Shown: positions 47,612 to 59,945, counted from the stretch's first letter. The stretch: 64,000 nt of DNA from Melastoma dodecandrum (GCA_029817715.1 JARUPY010000404.1:62001-126000), one strand, 5' to 3'. Translations and numbers: made by a program. The notes: a model not told the origin generated them from the letters alone.

Positions 47612-48179
47612 AATGAGAGCCAGAGAGGCACGATCTGCTTTTGCTTCTGCAATTTGCAATATGTATGTGTTTGTGTGTGTGTTTCAGTGTTTAGTAATAA
47701 TAATACAACGTTGTATTAAACCAAAACTCGGAAAGGAAGAAAGAACAGGGGAACAAGGCCCAGGCCCAACACCGGACCCGAACCCGAATCCGAAACTCAA
47801 CCGGAAAGGCCTAAAAAGATATCCCCAAGAGGAAAGCCGCGAAGAGGAAAGCGATTCGCCGTCGCCGCGCCCCCCCCCCCCTAACCATCGCCGGTCGGCA
47901 GTTTTTGTCGCTTGTCGACGGGACAGAGAGGAAAGGTGAGCCCTCCGATAGCAGAGCTGCTTATAGTCATGGCGCGCTTGCTTTGTTGGTTCATCCTCTG
48001 TTAGGAAAGAACTCCCTACATTCGGTCGAATTCGAATCGAGCTGTTGGAAGGGAGGGGGGATTTGGAAGGATTTTTTTATTCCGTTGCTTAGGTTTTGGT
48101 TTTGCATAGTGTGGCGTCACCCGCCATCTCGCTGAATACTGTTCTTCTTTTGCCTTTTTGCTTCTGCAGCTGTAGAGAG
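47612..48179 (+). promoter_or_regulatory. Spacer / promoter and leader of the UCH gene
   Basis: Includes a C run at about 47870-47881 and a G-rich leader ending at 48179. A GTGTGT repeat near 47668 follows the P450 stop and is probably 3' UTR. Confidence 0.45.
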
Positions 48180-49926
48180 ATGTCTTGGTGTACCATCGAG
48201 TCCGACCCTGGTAATACCCTGTTTCTTCCTTTCTCAGTTGGTTTAGTTTAGCCGCATGACTCGACTGAGGTTGCCCGGTTTCTTAGTTTACTCTTGCCAG
48301 TTCTTTTGGCTGATCGCCGTTGTCTATGACCAATCCAATAGAATCCGAAATTCATTTTGGTTTCATTTATTCGGGTTTCTCTAAGTTGTATTTTCTCATA
48401 GGGTTCTTAAGCAATGCCTGCAGATTCTCCGATGGAAGTCTGTACACGTCGTGTGTCAACTATCTTTAGCTACTTGTATCATTTTTTTTTTTTTCATAAT
48501 TTCTTTCTAATCCTTGTTGTGTTGCTCTTTTCAGCAGCTTTTTTTTTCTTTCCTTTTAGTATGGATTGATTTCCTGATGATGCTTAAATTCAGGTGTCTT
48601 CACCGAACTTATACAGCAGATGCAAGTGAAAGGAGTTCAGGTAACCTTTCTTAGGTTTTAGTGCATATCACTTTAGTGAGTTCCTGTGGTTTCTACTTTT
48701 TAATTTTCTGGAAAGTCATTGTTTGTTCCAGCCTCATTCTCTTCATTTACGGATTTTATTTTTGAGTATATGTAAGTCATCGCAAGTTCATTATCTGAGA
48801 TCCTTTGACAGGTTGAGGAGTTATATTCGTTGGACCTTGACTCCTTGAACAGTCTCAGGTGCTTTTCTTAACATATCCGCCTGGTCCGGGAAATACTATA
48901 CTGTAGGTAGGTAGGATTTGGTGGAGATCTTAATGTAGACTTATACTCTCTATTTTCATACAGGCCTGTGTATGGGTTGATTTTCCTCTTCAAATGGCGG
49001 CCTGGAGAGAAGGATAGCCGTGTTGTTATGAAGGACCCGGATCCTAACTTGTTTTTTGCCAGCCAGGTGAGTTTTCCAGTAGAAAAATGGGACAACCTAC
49101 GACGATGGCTTAGATTCATTATTTTAAAAGCCGGGAGTTTTCTTCTTAGGTCATCAACAATGCTTGTGCAACTCAAGCGATCTTGTCAATCTTGATGAAC
49201 TGTGCCGAGATAGATATTGGTCCAGAACTGTCGAAACTTAAGGATTTTACGAAGAACTTCCCCCCTGAATTGAAGGGTCTGGCCATCAACAACAGTGAAG
49301 CCATACGAACTGCCCACAATAGCTTTGCAAGGCCAGAGCCATTTGTTCCAGAGGAGCAAAAGGCCGCCACGAAAGACGACGACGTCTACCATTTCATAAG
49401 TTATTTGCCTGTCAATGGGGTCTTGTACGAACTCGATGGATTGAAGGAGGGACCCGTAAGCCTCGGTCAATGCCCTGGCGGACCTGGGGACATAGATTGG
49501 CTACAAGTGGTTCAACCAGTTATCCAAGAGAGAATCGAGAGGTACTCCAGGAGCGAGATCAGATTCAACCTGATGGCAGTCATCAAGAACAGGAAAGAAA
49601 TGCACACGGCGGAGCTCAAGGATTTGCAGAAGAAGAGGGAAAGGATACTGCAGCAGCTGGCACCCTTGCAGCAAGACAGACTGGTAAACAGCAGCGAGTT
49701 CGAGGCGCTCAACAGGTCTCTCTCGGAAGTGAACGCAGGGATCGAGAGCGCCACAGAGAAGATCTTGATAGAAGAGGAGAAGTTGAAGAAGTGGAGGACG
49801 GAGAACATAAGGAGGAAGCACAACTACATACCCTTCCTGTTCAATTTCCTCAAGCTTCTAGCTGAGAAGAAGCAGCTGAAGCCCCTCATCGAGAAGGCGA
49901 AGCAGAAAGCCAGCAACTCAAGGTGA
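48180..49926 (+). CDS. UCH1/UCH2: Ubiquitin C-terminal hydrolase, UCH-L5/UCH37 type
   Basis: Cysteine protease (C12 family) that trims ubiquitin; in other eukaryotes it associates with the proteasome or INO80 complexes. Five exons: 48180-48210, 48594-48640, 48812-48858, 48964-49066, 49150-49926; 334 residues (Arabidopsis UCH1/2 are about 330). The catalytic site is complete: nucleophile Cys82 in [13 protein letters not shown], His157 in [13 protein letters not shown] and Asp172 in YELDGL. The C-terminal third is the UCH37-like extension with long charged helices ([38 protein letters not shown]) and ends in a [11 protein letters not shown] tail. Confidence 0.95.
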
Positions 49927-50209
49927 TGATTACCATCATCATCATCATCACTAATATTATCCTATAAAACTTTTGGTAACTGTCAGGCAGTCGATATAAT
50001 CATCGAGGAAACCCTTTTTGGTCTTCCGAGGTTTGATCTTATGCTTCCCCGAGATGAGTATTGGTATGAATGGGGGGTTATTTTTGAGATTGTATTGATC
50101 TGGGATGGCTCTAAAGATGAGTAGGAATGGTTTGGTTTGGTGGTGGGGGAGAAGTTTCTGCCTAATGGGGTTGAATTCTTCCTTATTGTAAGAAGAAAAA
50201 ATGGGACCA
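49927..50209. other. UCH 3' flank, no gene seen
   Basis: Starts with an ATC trinucleotide repeat (about 49933-49951). ORFs on the minus strand have no family resemblance. Confidence 0.5.
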
Positions 50210-50219
50210 TTTTCCTCTC

Positions 50220-50479
50220 GAGTTTTGTTCCATTCCTCAAATGATGTCCTAAGTTTCAATATTCGCCTAATAATTCACCGAAGTAGGCTTTGTAAGGCCG
50301 ATTTATTTCAAACATAAAAGAAAAAAAAACATCAAAGGCACATGAGGAAGTCGGCATTTGACACTTAGACAAAAAGTTTTTCAAAGACTGATTTCACTGA
50401 GTTAGTCGATGAATTTTAAAAATTACGAGATTATTTTACGAAATAATTTATCAAATAATTTCATTAAGTAACAAAACCC
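50220..50479. mobile_element. 260-bp MULE-derived MITE with perfect 10-bp target duplication
   Basis: It begins GAGTTTTGTTCCATTCCTCA and ends ...AAGTAACAAAACCC. It is flanked by identical decamers TTTTCCTCTC at 50210-50219 and 50480-50489. The interior has diverged remnants of the GTCGGC/GCCGAC palindromes seen in the elements at 26684 and 37428. No coding capacity. It lies about 310 bp upstream of the NHX start codon, in what is likely promoter territory. Confidence 0.92.
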
Positions 50480-50489
50480 TTTTCCTCTC

Positions 50490-50792
50490 TTCTCCACGTA
50501 GAAATTAACATTTTCACGTGCAATTTTTCTCAATTCCATTTGAATAAGCAGAGCATATTCGAGCTTTTTCACACGTTAAATAGATTAATTTAATTTATAT
50601 GAATAAAATTCGAGCATATTCTATATATAATATATACATTACATGGTTTTGAAAGGGGAAAGTCACTTTTAAAAATTCCCCCAAACTGAACAAAAGGAGG
50701 AGAAGTCTCCAGTCCAACCTCAACAAACAACGAAACGGTTTACTGTTCAGCTGATTTTCTAGGGTTTGTCCGTTGGGCGAGGAGGAGGGGGG
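50490..50792 (+). promoter_or_regulatory. NHX promoter and leader
   Basis: AT-rich sequence with TATATAATATATACA near 50622-50637 on the plus strand, about 160 bp upstream of the start codon; a TATA element is possible but not demonstrable. Confidence 0.35.
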
Positions 50793-53700
50793 ATGGAGGA
50801 TCTGATTTCGCCCGGTCACGATCCCCACGGCGGAGGAGGGGCCGGTAAGGAGCAGCAGGCGGCCGGAGTGGGTATACTCCTCCAGATCATGATGCTCGTA
50901 CTCTCTTTCGTACTCGGCCACGTCCTCCGCCGTCACAAGTTCTATTACTTGCCCGAGGCCAGCGCTTCCCTCCTCATCGGTTCGTTTCGTTTCTTCTTAC
51001 ATTCCCTCGCTTTGATGATTGATCGTTTCCTGGTGATTAAAATCCAAAGGAAAATTAAAACTTTGGCAGGGTTGATCGTTGGTGGGCTCGCTAATGTTTC
51101 CGACACTGAGACCAGCATCAGGTTTGAGTTCCTCCTTCCTTCCATTTTACCGAGTCCGTTTTTGGTTTGGTCGTGATTTATCTTTGTTGATTTCTTTTGT
51201 ATTTTGTATTTTTATTTTTTTTCAGGGCGTGGTTCAATTTCCACGAAGAATTCTTCTTCTTGTTCCTCCTGCCACCGATCATATTATATCCTTTTGGGCT
51301 CGAATTGTATTGATGATGTTAGGATTTTTGCCTGCCAACCCTATTATATTTGTTGTTCTCCCCTCCCTGTTTGCCTTAACAGCATGCCCTTACTCAATCA
51401 GGGTTTAGCTTGGCCCCGGTAAGTCAAGTGGCCTCTCCTTGAGATTACCCTGTCCTCCTTACATGTCAACCTGGAATGATACAGCGTGAGATACTGACGA
51501 GACTCCGAAATTGGATCCTGTTTTCTGTGATTTTTCAGAAACCCTTTTTCTCAAATTTTGGAGCCATCGTGACGTTTGCTATCCTAGGAACTTTTATAGC
51601 TTCTGTTGTGACAGGAGTCTTGGTGTAAGTATTATCTGCCGGTAGTGTTCTTAATTGCACAGTCGCACCTTTCATATGCGTTGCCTCTTCAAGTTCTCTC
51701 TCATCCTTTTGCAGATACCTTGGTGGTGTTGCTTATCTAATGTACAGGCTCCCCTTTGTTGAATGTCTCATGTTTGGAGCACTTATATCTGCCACGGATC
51801 CTGTCACTGTCTTGTCCATATTTCAGGTGTGTAACCTGATGACTGGCATATTTGTGAATTGGGTTGTCTTGTTTGTTTTAGTTTGGTTTAGGATCTATAA
51901 TTAAGTTCTCATGGTCGTTCTCTTTTTCCTACTATTGAGTTGTCCGATGAGGGACTGTCATGTGGTCATCTTATAGTTATGCAGTATAATTTACTGCATT
52001 TATGCAACGAGGTTCATGACGTAGTTAGGGGAGAATATGTATATGTTCTTGGGTTGATGTTGGTTGTCTGCTTTTGCAGGAGCTTGGAACTGATGTTAAT
52101 CTCTATGCCTTAGTTTTTGGTGAATCTGTGCTAAATGATGCGGTATGTTGTAGTAAATTTTCAGCTGTTTGATGTTTAGAGAAACTTCCTCTAAGACATC
52201 ACCAACTGATATTTTTCTCTCTTTTTCCCTTGGGTGGGCTCTTCGTTGGGTATCATCTCTAGATGGCTATATCTTTGTACAGGTATTTTGCCCTTGTTCT
52301 TTCTTTCATTTCGGCCTATCATATTGCTGCAATTTTGTTTCCTTTAACTAAATGATGCATTACTACGCAGAACAATGTCCTTAGTTAGAAGTAGTGCTTC
52401 ATCCACGCAGAATCTTTTTATGGTGGTTGTAAGATTTCTGGAGATGTTTGTGGGTTCTCTTTCTGCAGGTAAGAAATTCTTCTTGTATTACTTAATTGTT
52501 TTAGAAGGGACAATATTTTAGCACCTTGAATTTATAATATAATTGTAGTCATGACTGGTTCTGTAACTTACAAAAAAACAGATGACTGCTCATACTTTCC
52601 TGATAAAATGTTATACTATTTTGTGTACAGGTGTTGGAGTTGGATTCATCTCTGCTTTGATATCCTTTTGATGTGTTTTCTATTTGTATGGTCAGGTCAT
52701 TTGATCTCTGAACACTTGAAAAACTAAAATTAATTACTTCTCATGCTTGGAACTGCTTATTCTTATCTTGATCATTTCCTAAAATGTGTAATCGAGCACT
52801 ATCCCTCGTTTTTTCTGGCGCGACATGTTGTCTGACTACACTTGTAGGCCCTTATTGGGGTTACATTAGCACAGTTGGGGATTAGTACTTGGCTACGTAT
52901 TTTTCCACACATTTAAGAATGTAAATATTTATGACTTAAAAGTTGTTGGGAAAACAGTGTAGGCATTTTGTGTGATGACATAAGCAATGGGGCTGCTGAT
53001 ACTTAATCTGTTTCATTTTCATTTATGTAACCCGATGAAACTTTTTGAGATGCCTTAACAGTCAACACCTTTTTAAATATGCCGGATTAGATATCGACAA
53101 GTATGTTCTCTTTTCTCTCTTGTTCATATAGTTAGCGTTATTTCCTATGCCTCCTCTGTGCAAATCTAACATGGTTATTTCTTGTGTCCAGCCTTCAGAA
53201 TCTAGAATGCTGCCTCTTTGTCCTGTTTCCTTATTTCTCGTAAGTGAACTGTTAACGTCTAATTAATAATGCTTCTTCTCTCCAAGGGATTACTTATGGT
53301 TATATTTGACCATGCTTTAGGTACATGCTGACAGAAGGTCTCAGCCTTTCTGGCATTGTATCAATACTATTCACTGGAATTGTAAGTATATCGCGCATGC
53401 ATGATATGATTATTTATGGGTTAAACACCCAAAGATTGTAACAAGGATGGTCCCTTTCTGTTGTAGGTCATGAAGCACTATACATACTCCAACTTGTCAG
53501 ATAAATCTCAGCGATTTGTCTCTGCGTTCTTTCATTTGATATCATCTTTGGCTGAGACATTTGTGTGAGTTATCGATACCCATTCCTCGTACTCCAGTAT
53601 CTTAATTCTTAAGGACTTCATTTGGAATTATAACCTGGCTGGTTGTTTATCTTGTTCACAGATTCATATACATGGGCTTCGATATTGCCATCGAACAGCA

Positions 53701-55538
53701 TAGCTGGTCTCATGTCGGATTTATCTTCTTCTCTATTGTATCCTTCTGACATTTGGTTTGACCTTTTTTCTTTTTACCTGCAACTCTTCCTTGTCAAGTT
53801 GTTATTCCTTGACTGCAGCGGTTCAAATCAGCTTTTCATAATAGTCGCTAGGTATGAATAAGCTAGATTCTCATCTGATGTTGGTCGAAATTCAAACTTT
53901 TGGTAATTCATTAGTTGAACGATGTGTGAATGTTCTACAGGGCAGCAAATGTTTTTTCGTGTGCCTACTTAGTCAACCTGGCCCGACCTATGAACCGAAA
54001 AATTCCTCCAAAGCATCAAAAAGCGCTTTGGTACAGTGGTAAGTAGGAGAAATCTTCTTAAGCCTTCTAGTTATGAAAAGTTTTTGAAATTTGGCTATCA
54101 TTTGTGTACTTAGGACTTCGTGGCGCGATGGCTTTTGCTCTTGCCCTGCAATCAGTACATGATCTCCCCGAAGGACATGGACAAACAATATTTACCGCTA
54201 CCACTGCAATTGTTGTCCTAACAGTGAGCACATCTTAACACCATATGGAGCTTCTGAATGTTTATTTACCCTTTCCCGTGATTTTGTCAAAAACACTAGT
54301 AGTGGTTATCTTTCTTGAATAAAAGCTTACCTCCAAAGTTAGCACAGGGTACATAGTCTACTACATGTCAATTAGTTTTTTTAAAAAAATTTTCCACTAG
54401 TTTGTGGAGAAGCTATATATACTCAAATGTTGACATGGTTTTCTTGCATTGCTCAATTAACTTTTTTAGAGGGCCATGATTGCAGATTAGAAATATCAAT
54501 CTCGTCTCTTCTACCATTTCTAAGAACAATGCCCATGTTTCATGGTGGCTGTCTTACCTATCACAGGTCTTGTTGATTGGAGGTTCAACGGGAACCATGC
54601 TGGAAGCTCTTCAGGTTGTTGGTGAAGGCCACGATGACTCAATGGGTCAAGTAAGTTTTCTTAGAAGGAAAGGCGAAGATTTTAGTCTTGTTTGGCAATT
54701 GACGTGTTTTTATTCTTTGACCGTTATTCGAGTTGGCATCTGTTTCCCATGTTTGACTTTCTTGAGGTTTGGTGAAAGAGTCTTTTGCTTACTAACAGTG
54801 CTGGTTATAAAAGTTAAATCATTTGTGCATTATTTGTTCTAGATGAAATATCATTTTTTATTGTAAGTATAAGATACCGGCGTTGCTTTCCAATTTCAAA
54901 GATGATCTCTAAATGAAAGGCAGAAGAAAGGGGGGATTCCTTTAGCAATGAGTGAAGTTTTTAATATTATAGCAATTCTTTGTTTATATATAAGAATGTG
55001 GCTACAGTGCTCCCTGTTCTTGTGCAGCTGATGTTGTGATGTGACTTTCTTACAGGATAATTTTGAGAGCTTTGAGAGAAACCATAGCTATGTTGCTCCT
55101 ACGCTTGATGATGTGGAATCATCGTCCGGTAACAGATTCAAAATGAAGCTCAAAGAGTTCCACAAGACGTAATTACCCTCCCGTTTCTTGGCCCTGCATT
55201 TGATCGTTGCACATGTTGGTCGGTCTTTCATGGATATTACTCACTTGTATTGTTTATATGCAGAGCTGCATCATTCTCCGCGTTGGATAGAAATTACCTG
55301 ACCCCATTCTTTACCAGTCAGAACGGCGAAGATGAAGATGGTTTTGGTATGTTCATCCGATGAACTCGTATCGCGTTTCAGTTTTCTACTGCTACGATTT
55401 GTGTGAGGGCGTCCCTCTGTGCTGGTAGAATTGGATTCCCGTGGTAGTTATACATTTTGTACACAAATCTAATTTTTAGTGAATATGCTATTTGCAGACG
55501 AGCCACTACCGAGTGCGAGGAGAGAGTTCAGGCACTGA
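50793..55538 (+). CDS. NHX6: Endosomal Na+(K+)/H+ antiporter, NHX5/NHX6 type
   Basis: Cation/proton exchanger of Golgi and endosomes that sets lumenal pH and K+ and supports vacuolar trafficking. 22 exons: 50793-50979, 51070-51121, 51226-51285, 51394-51418, 51539-51624, 51715-51826, 52080-52142, 52263-52282, 52371-52468, 52631-52659, 53069-53100, 53192-53239, 53321-53381, 53467-53564, 53662-53737, 53832-53851, 53941-54038, 54114-54223, 54567-54650, 55056-55168, 55264-55346, 55498-55538. Sum 1,596 nt, 531 residues (Arabidopsis NHX5/6: about 521-535). The amiloride-site region [17 protein letters not shown], the transport core [20 protein letters not shown] and FGESVLNDA, and the family motifs [10 protein letters not shown] and [14 protein letters not shown] are intact. 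Three introns are U12-type and three exons are only 20, 25 and 20 nt, so automated models of this gene are likely to be wrong. Confidence 0.95.
51286..51393 (+). other. U12-type AT-AC intron 3 of NHX
   Basis: The intron starts ATATCCTTTT, the consensus minor-spliceosome donor, and ends ...CCCTTAC. A branch-site-like TGCCTTAAC lies at 51372-51380, 12-13 nt before the end. Splicing here restores the conserved PPIIFQSGF across the junction; no GT-AG alternative does so. Confidence 0.9.
52660..53068 (+). other. U12-type AT-AC intron 10 of NHX
   Basis: The donor is ATATCCTTTT after TCTGCTTTG and the 3' end is CAACAC. TGCCTTAAC at 53051-53059 is a good U12 branch-site match. The junction gives [14 protein letters not shown] in frame, as in NHX5/6. 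Confidence 0.88.
53738..53831 (+). other. U12-type GT-AG intron 15 of NHX
   Basis: The donor GTATCCTTCT matches the GT-AG subclass of U12 introns. The branch site TTCCTTGAC (53805-53813) is a perfect consensus, and the 3' end is AATCAG. The nearer TGCAG is too close to the branch point and gives the wrong frame. The following exon is only 20 nt. The same intron is preserved in the pseudogene copy at 61145-61240. Confidence 0.85.
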
Positions 55539-56908
55539 CGCCTCCCTCCCGTTGGACAAATAGATTGTACATAATTTCGCGGGGTACAGAGAACAGTAAC
55601 AACCTTTGCTCACAAAAGGATAGGCAGCACCGGCGGAAGACACACTATCATAATCCTCAGGGGAACTTTCTACTACGTGCCCACGGGACTTTAGATACGA
55701 AGGCGGCAGAGGTGCGGACGCATGGCCCGGGACTTACTAGCATATTTTCCACTGCCTTGTTAGACATATTTTGATACACACCCCGCAGTAGGGAATAGTA
55801 GTAGCAGTAGCAAGTACTTGATATGAGATCTACTATATCCTCTTATAAGTAAAGAGTCTATTTGGTTGGTAACTGTTATTGGGCAATTTATCCAATCCAC
55901 TCAACTCCGTTGTCCATTGGATATTCTTCTAAAATTCAACAACTCATCTGCTTTTCTTTACTCCAAAGATATTAAAAACATATCTTGACCAAGTTCCTTT
56001 TTAGGTAGAAGCTAAATGAAGGGGATTTATTTATGTGATTTTGATTTGTTTTTTTTTCTTTCATTCCAAGCTCCTTAATTTAAGTCCCCTCTTTTTTCTC
56101 TCTCTCTCTCTCTTTCTTTTTTAATTCAAGAAGAAGGAATGAATAATTAATAATTAAAATAGATTGTATTGTTTAGACAAGATAAGCACCACCACCGATT
56201 CGGGGGGTTTCATCAAGTCCAAGAAGTCTCCAAACAAACATTTCCTTTTTCTTACCCCTGTCGACTTCTCCACACACAGCTTTCTCTATTCTCCTCTTTC
56301 ACCCGACCCCAATAATCTCAGGCTTAGTCTCCGGCTCCGGCTCCGGCTCCGACTCCCACTCTTCTCCTCCCTACTGCCGGCCGCTCTTCCATTTGCTGCT
56401 TTGCCGGGAAGGATGAACGACGGAAGCGCCCTTTCTATCTCCTGCGGTACTGTTCTTTCTTGGGTACGTTAAGTTTTTTCCCCCTCCACCATCATCGACG
56501 CCTAGTCACTGAGATGAAACGGCGATGGATTTTTTCTGTCAATCTGTTTCTTTCTTTTTTTTTGGTGATTCTTGCGTGATTTCTTTGCTTTTCTTGCTTG
56601 ATGGCGATGGTTCTTGCTGTATCGTTTTTCCGGTCCTCTTGGATGCCTTCCTATTGAGTGTGTTGGGAGCCTCTTGTTAAAACTAATTTCTCCCCGTGAT
56701 TGATTGTGCCAGGACTGCTTTTTTAAGGACTTTCAGATCAACCAAACAAAGCTTCTCGACACATGGGGTGAGATGTAGACGACCAAATTTACTACCGAAA
56801 ATTCGTTAATGCACGAGAAAGCTGCGGCTGAAGCCAAATCTAGCAGGTCGGGTTTCTCTGTCCGTAGTTTAAAAAAATGGTTCGACTCTGTTGACTTGTT
56901 GTAGAATA
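55539..56908 (+). other. NHX 3' flank and possible short two-exon gene or gene start
   Basis: After the NHX stop there is A/T-rich spacer. Around 56200-56400 the sequence becomes C/T-rich, like a leader, with a (GGCTCC)n run at 56333-56352. A candidate reading frame starts at 56413 (MNDGSALSIS), has a good donor after 56463 (TGG then GTACGT) and an acceptor before 56713, and would stop at 56776. At 38 residues and without recognised family, it could be the beginning of a gene broken by the retrotransposon at 56909. Low confidence. Confidence 0.25.
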
Positions 56909-57270
56909 TGTCATGAGCTCTTTATCTGGAGGATGGTGCAGCTCGTGGAGTTGCAGAAGAGCTCTTTATCCGGAGGATGGTGCAGCTCGTGGAGTTGCAG
57001 AAGAGCTCTTTATCCGGAGGATGGTGCAGCTTGTGGAGTTGCAGAAGAGGGGAGGCGTAAGGAAGAGAAGAGGCGGGAAGAGTATTAACTGAAAAAGCAG
57101 TTACTTGTATAGGGTGGAAGTTCGGTTAGTTAGTTACAACAGTATAAAGGGTGTGTAGAGTCTGTTGGGGGATTCATGCAAGTTTTTTGTAAACACCTTT
57201 CCTCTGTTCTTGAGTTGTATTCATACATTCGATTGAATGACAGATCCGATTGAGTTTCGACCAGTAAACA
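56909..57270 (+). repeat. 5' LTR
   Basis: Contains three tandem copies of a 44-bp unit (GAGCTCTTTATC..GGAGG ... GTTGCAGAA); the 3' LTR has two. The remainder (GCAGTTACTTGTATAGGGTG ... TTCATACATTCGATTGAATG) is nearly identical between the two LTRs. Confidence 0.88.
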
Positions 57271-59783
57271 ATCATACTGTGAATGACAAATTTCCTATTC
57301 CGGTGATAGAAGAACTCCTAGATGAATTGCATGGTGCTGTGATATTTTCCAATATTGATCTTCGTTCGGGTTATTGGCAGGTAAGGATGCGGCCTGAGGA
57401 TGTTCCTAAAACCGCATTCCGAACACATGAAGGGCACTATGAATTTCTTGTGATGCCATTTGGGCTCACAAACGCTCCCTCGACCTTTCAACATCTCATG
57501 AATACTGTGTTCAAGCAGCAGCTCCGCAAGTATGTTTTAGTTTTTTTTATGATATTCTGATTTACAGCAAGTCCCTCGATGATCATGTCTGTCATGTGCG
57601 GGCTGTTTTGGAATTATTACGCAGCAATACTCTATTTGCCAAATTATCTAAGTGTGTCTTTGGTGTGGATGAAATAGAGTATTTAGGCCATATTATTTCG
57701 GGGCAAGGTGTGCAAACAGACCCCGCTAAGATTGCAGCTATGCAGCAATGGCCTCAGCCTACAAATATTAAAGAGCTGCGGGGTTTTCTTGGCTTGACAG
57801 GATATTACAGACGGTTTATACAGAATTATGAGGTAATTAGCAGGCCACTTACCAATTTGTTGAAGAAGAATGCTTTCTATTGGGATACAGCTGCTACAAA
57901 TGCTTTTCAGCACCTTAAATCTGCGATGTCTTCAGCCCCTGTACTTGCTCTGCCTAATTTTGCTGCCACTTTTGTTATAGAGACTGATGCATCCGATAAA
58001 GGGATGGGGGCAGTTTTGATTCAGAATGGGCATCCTCTCGCTTATATTAGTAAGGCCTTCTCCCCGAGGACTCAAGCTTGCTCTACTTATGAGAAGGAAT
58101 TGCTGGCTGTAGTTTTTGCAGTGGATAAGTGGAGGCCCTATATAACCGGTCGTCATTTCATCATAAAGACGGACCATTTCAGCCTCAAATATCTGTTGGA
58201 GCAAAAAATAACCACAGCTTTTCAGAGTAAATGCTTATCAAAGCTGTTGGGTTTGGACTATGAGGTGATATACAAGAAAGGTAAGGATAATGTGGTTGCG
58301 GATGCTCTTTCTAGGATACAAGGTTCCGAATCAATGTCTTTGTTGATATCCCAAGTTAGTACAGATCTTGCAGACCAGATACGCAGCACTTGGCAGGAAG
58401 ATGACCAATTGCAATGTTTGATTGGTCAGCTGCAGAATGTACATACCAAAGGCCATTATTCTTTGGTACATGGAGAGTTGCGCAGGAAAGGAAAATTGGT
58501 GGTCGGTTCCAATATGACTGTCAGGAAAAAAATCATTTCCTTATTCCATGATTCTCCTACAGGGGGCCATTCTGGAATTCAGGTTACTCTTAAGCGGATC
58601 AGTGCTCTTATCTGTTGGAGGAAACTCAAACGGGATGTGCGCAATTATATCAAGACCTGTGTTGTTTGTCAACAATGCAAACCAGTTTTACAGCACCCTG
58701 CTGGTTTGCTGCAGCCATTGCCCATTCCCCAGGCCGTTTGGACAGATATATCCATGGACTTTATCGAAGGCTTGCCTAAGTCCAAAGGTAAAGACACTAT
58801 TATGGTTGTGGTGGATCGGTTAAGTAAGTATGCACATTTTATTCCTCTTAGCCATCCTTTTACGGCCGTTTCTGTCGCTCAACTTTTTTTTGGACCATAT
58901 ATTCCGGTTACATGGTATGCCTAGGATAATTGTTTCTAATCGGGATAAGGTGTTTACTAGCTTGTTTTGGAGAGAATTGTTTCGGTTGCAGCAAGTTGAT
59001 CTTCTTATGTCCACTAGTTACCATCCTCAAACCGATGGCCAATCGGAGGTGGTCAACAAGTGTTTAGAAAACTATCTACGGTGTATGACTGGAGAACGCC
59101 CAAAAGATTGGCTGCATTGGCTCTCTTTAGCAGAGTGGTGGTACAATACTTCGTATCATTCTTCTGCAAGAGCTACCCCATATGAAATTGTATACGGGCA
59201 GTCACCAATTCTTCATATGCCGTATATTGGAGGAGATAGTGCAGTGGCAGCAGTTGATAGAAGTCTGCAAGCTAGAGAAGATTGTTTACAGATGCTGAAA
59301 TATCATCTCAAGCATGCTCAGGATCGGAGTAAGCATCAGGCAGACAAGAGTCGAACTGATATGGAGCTTGCGGTTGGGGACCTGGTTTATGTGAAACTCC
59401 AGCCTTATCGACAGAAGTCTATGGTTCACAGATTGTTTGCCAAATTATCACCACGGTATTTTGGTCCTTTTCCGGTTATTGCGAGGATAAGGACAGTTGC
59501 ATACAAGTTACAGTTGCCATCGGAAGCGAAGGTGCATCCTGTTTTTCATGTGTCGCTATTGAAGAAGCATGAAGGCCCACCTCCCTTAACCTGTTCTGTG
59601 CCAGAGGTTGATGAACAGCAAAATTTGTCAGCTCAACCTTTGTCCATTTTGGATAGGAAACTGGTTAAGCAAGACAATGCGGCTGTTGTATATGTTTTGG
59701 TCCATTGGTCCAATGGAGACGTCAATGATGCACCGTGGGAACCTTATGAGGATTTTGTGCGGCGCTTTCCAGATTTCGAATAA
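57240..59783 (+). pseudogene. Retrotransposon pol remnant: RT, RNase H, integrase, chromodomain-like tail
   Basis: The RT part starts inside the domain ([32 protein letters not shown]). A frameshift lies in the T run near 57545, where the active-site motif is also altered. The second frame 57596-58924 carries RNase H (ETDASDKGMGAVLIQ) and the integrase zinc-binding region (HDSPTGGHSG...CVVCQQCK) with the first catalytic Asp (DISMDFIEGL). A second frameshift near 58900 leads to the third frame (to 59783) with VSNRDKVF, HPQTDGQSEVVNKCLENYLR (second Asp and Glu) and a chromodomain-like end (VLVHWSNGDVNDAPWEPYED). The element cannot produce its own full protein set. Confidence 0.9.
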
Positions 59784-59945
59784 TTTCTGGTGTTTTACTG
59801 CGCTTGTGGACAAGCTAATCTTTTTAGGGGGATGGATTGTCAGATGGGATTGCGTGTAGGGAGAATTATGATGTGAAGGATAGACAGAATTATGAATTCA
59901 CGGCGTGATAGCTTGAGGACAAGCTATTTCTTAAGGGGGATGGAT
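59784..59945 (+). repeat. Duplicated polypurine-tract region before the 3' LTR
   Basis: GGACAAGCTA, then an A/G-rich tract GGGGGATGGATTGTCA, occurs twice: the tract is at about 59827-59842 and again at about 59934-59949, where the second copy runs into the true LTR start. The first copy therefore looks like a duplicated polypurine tract with a stub of LTR sequence. Confidence 0.7.
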
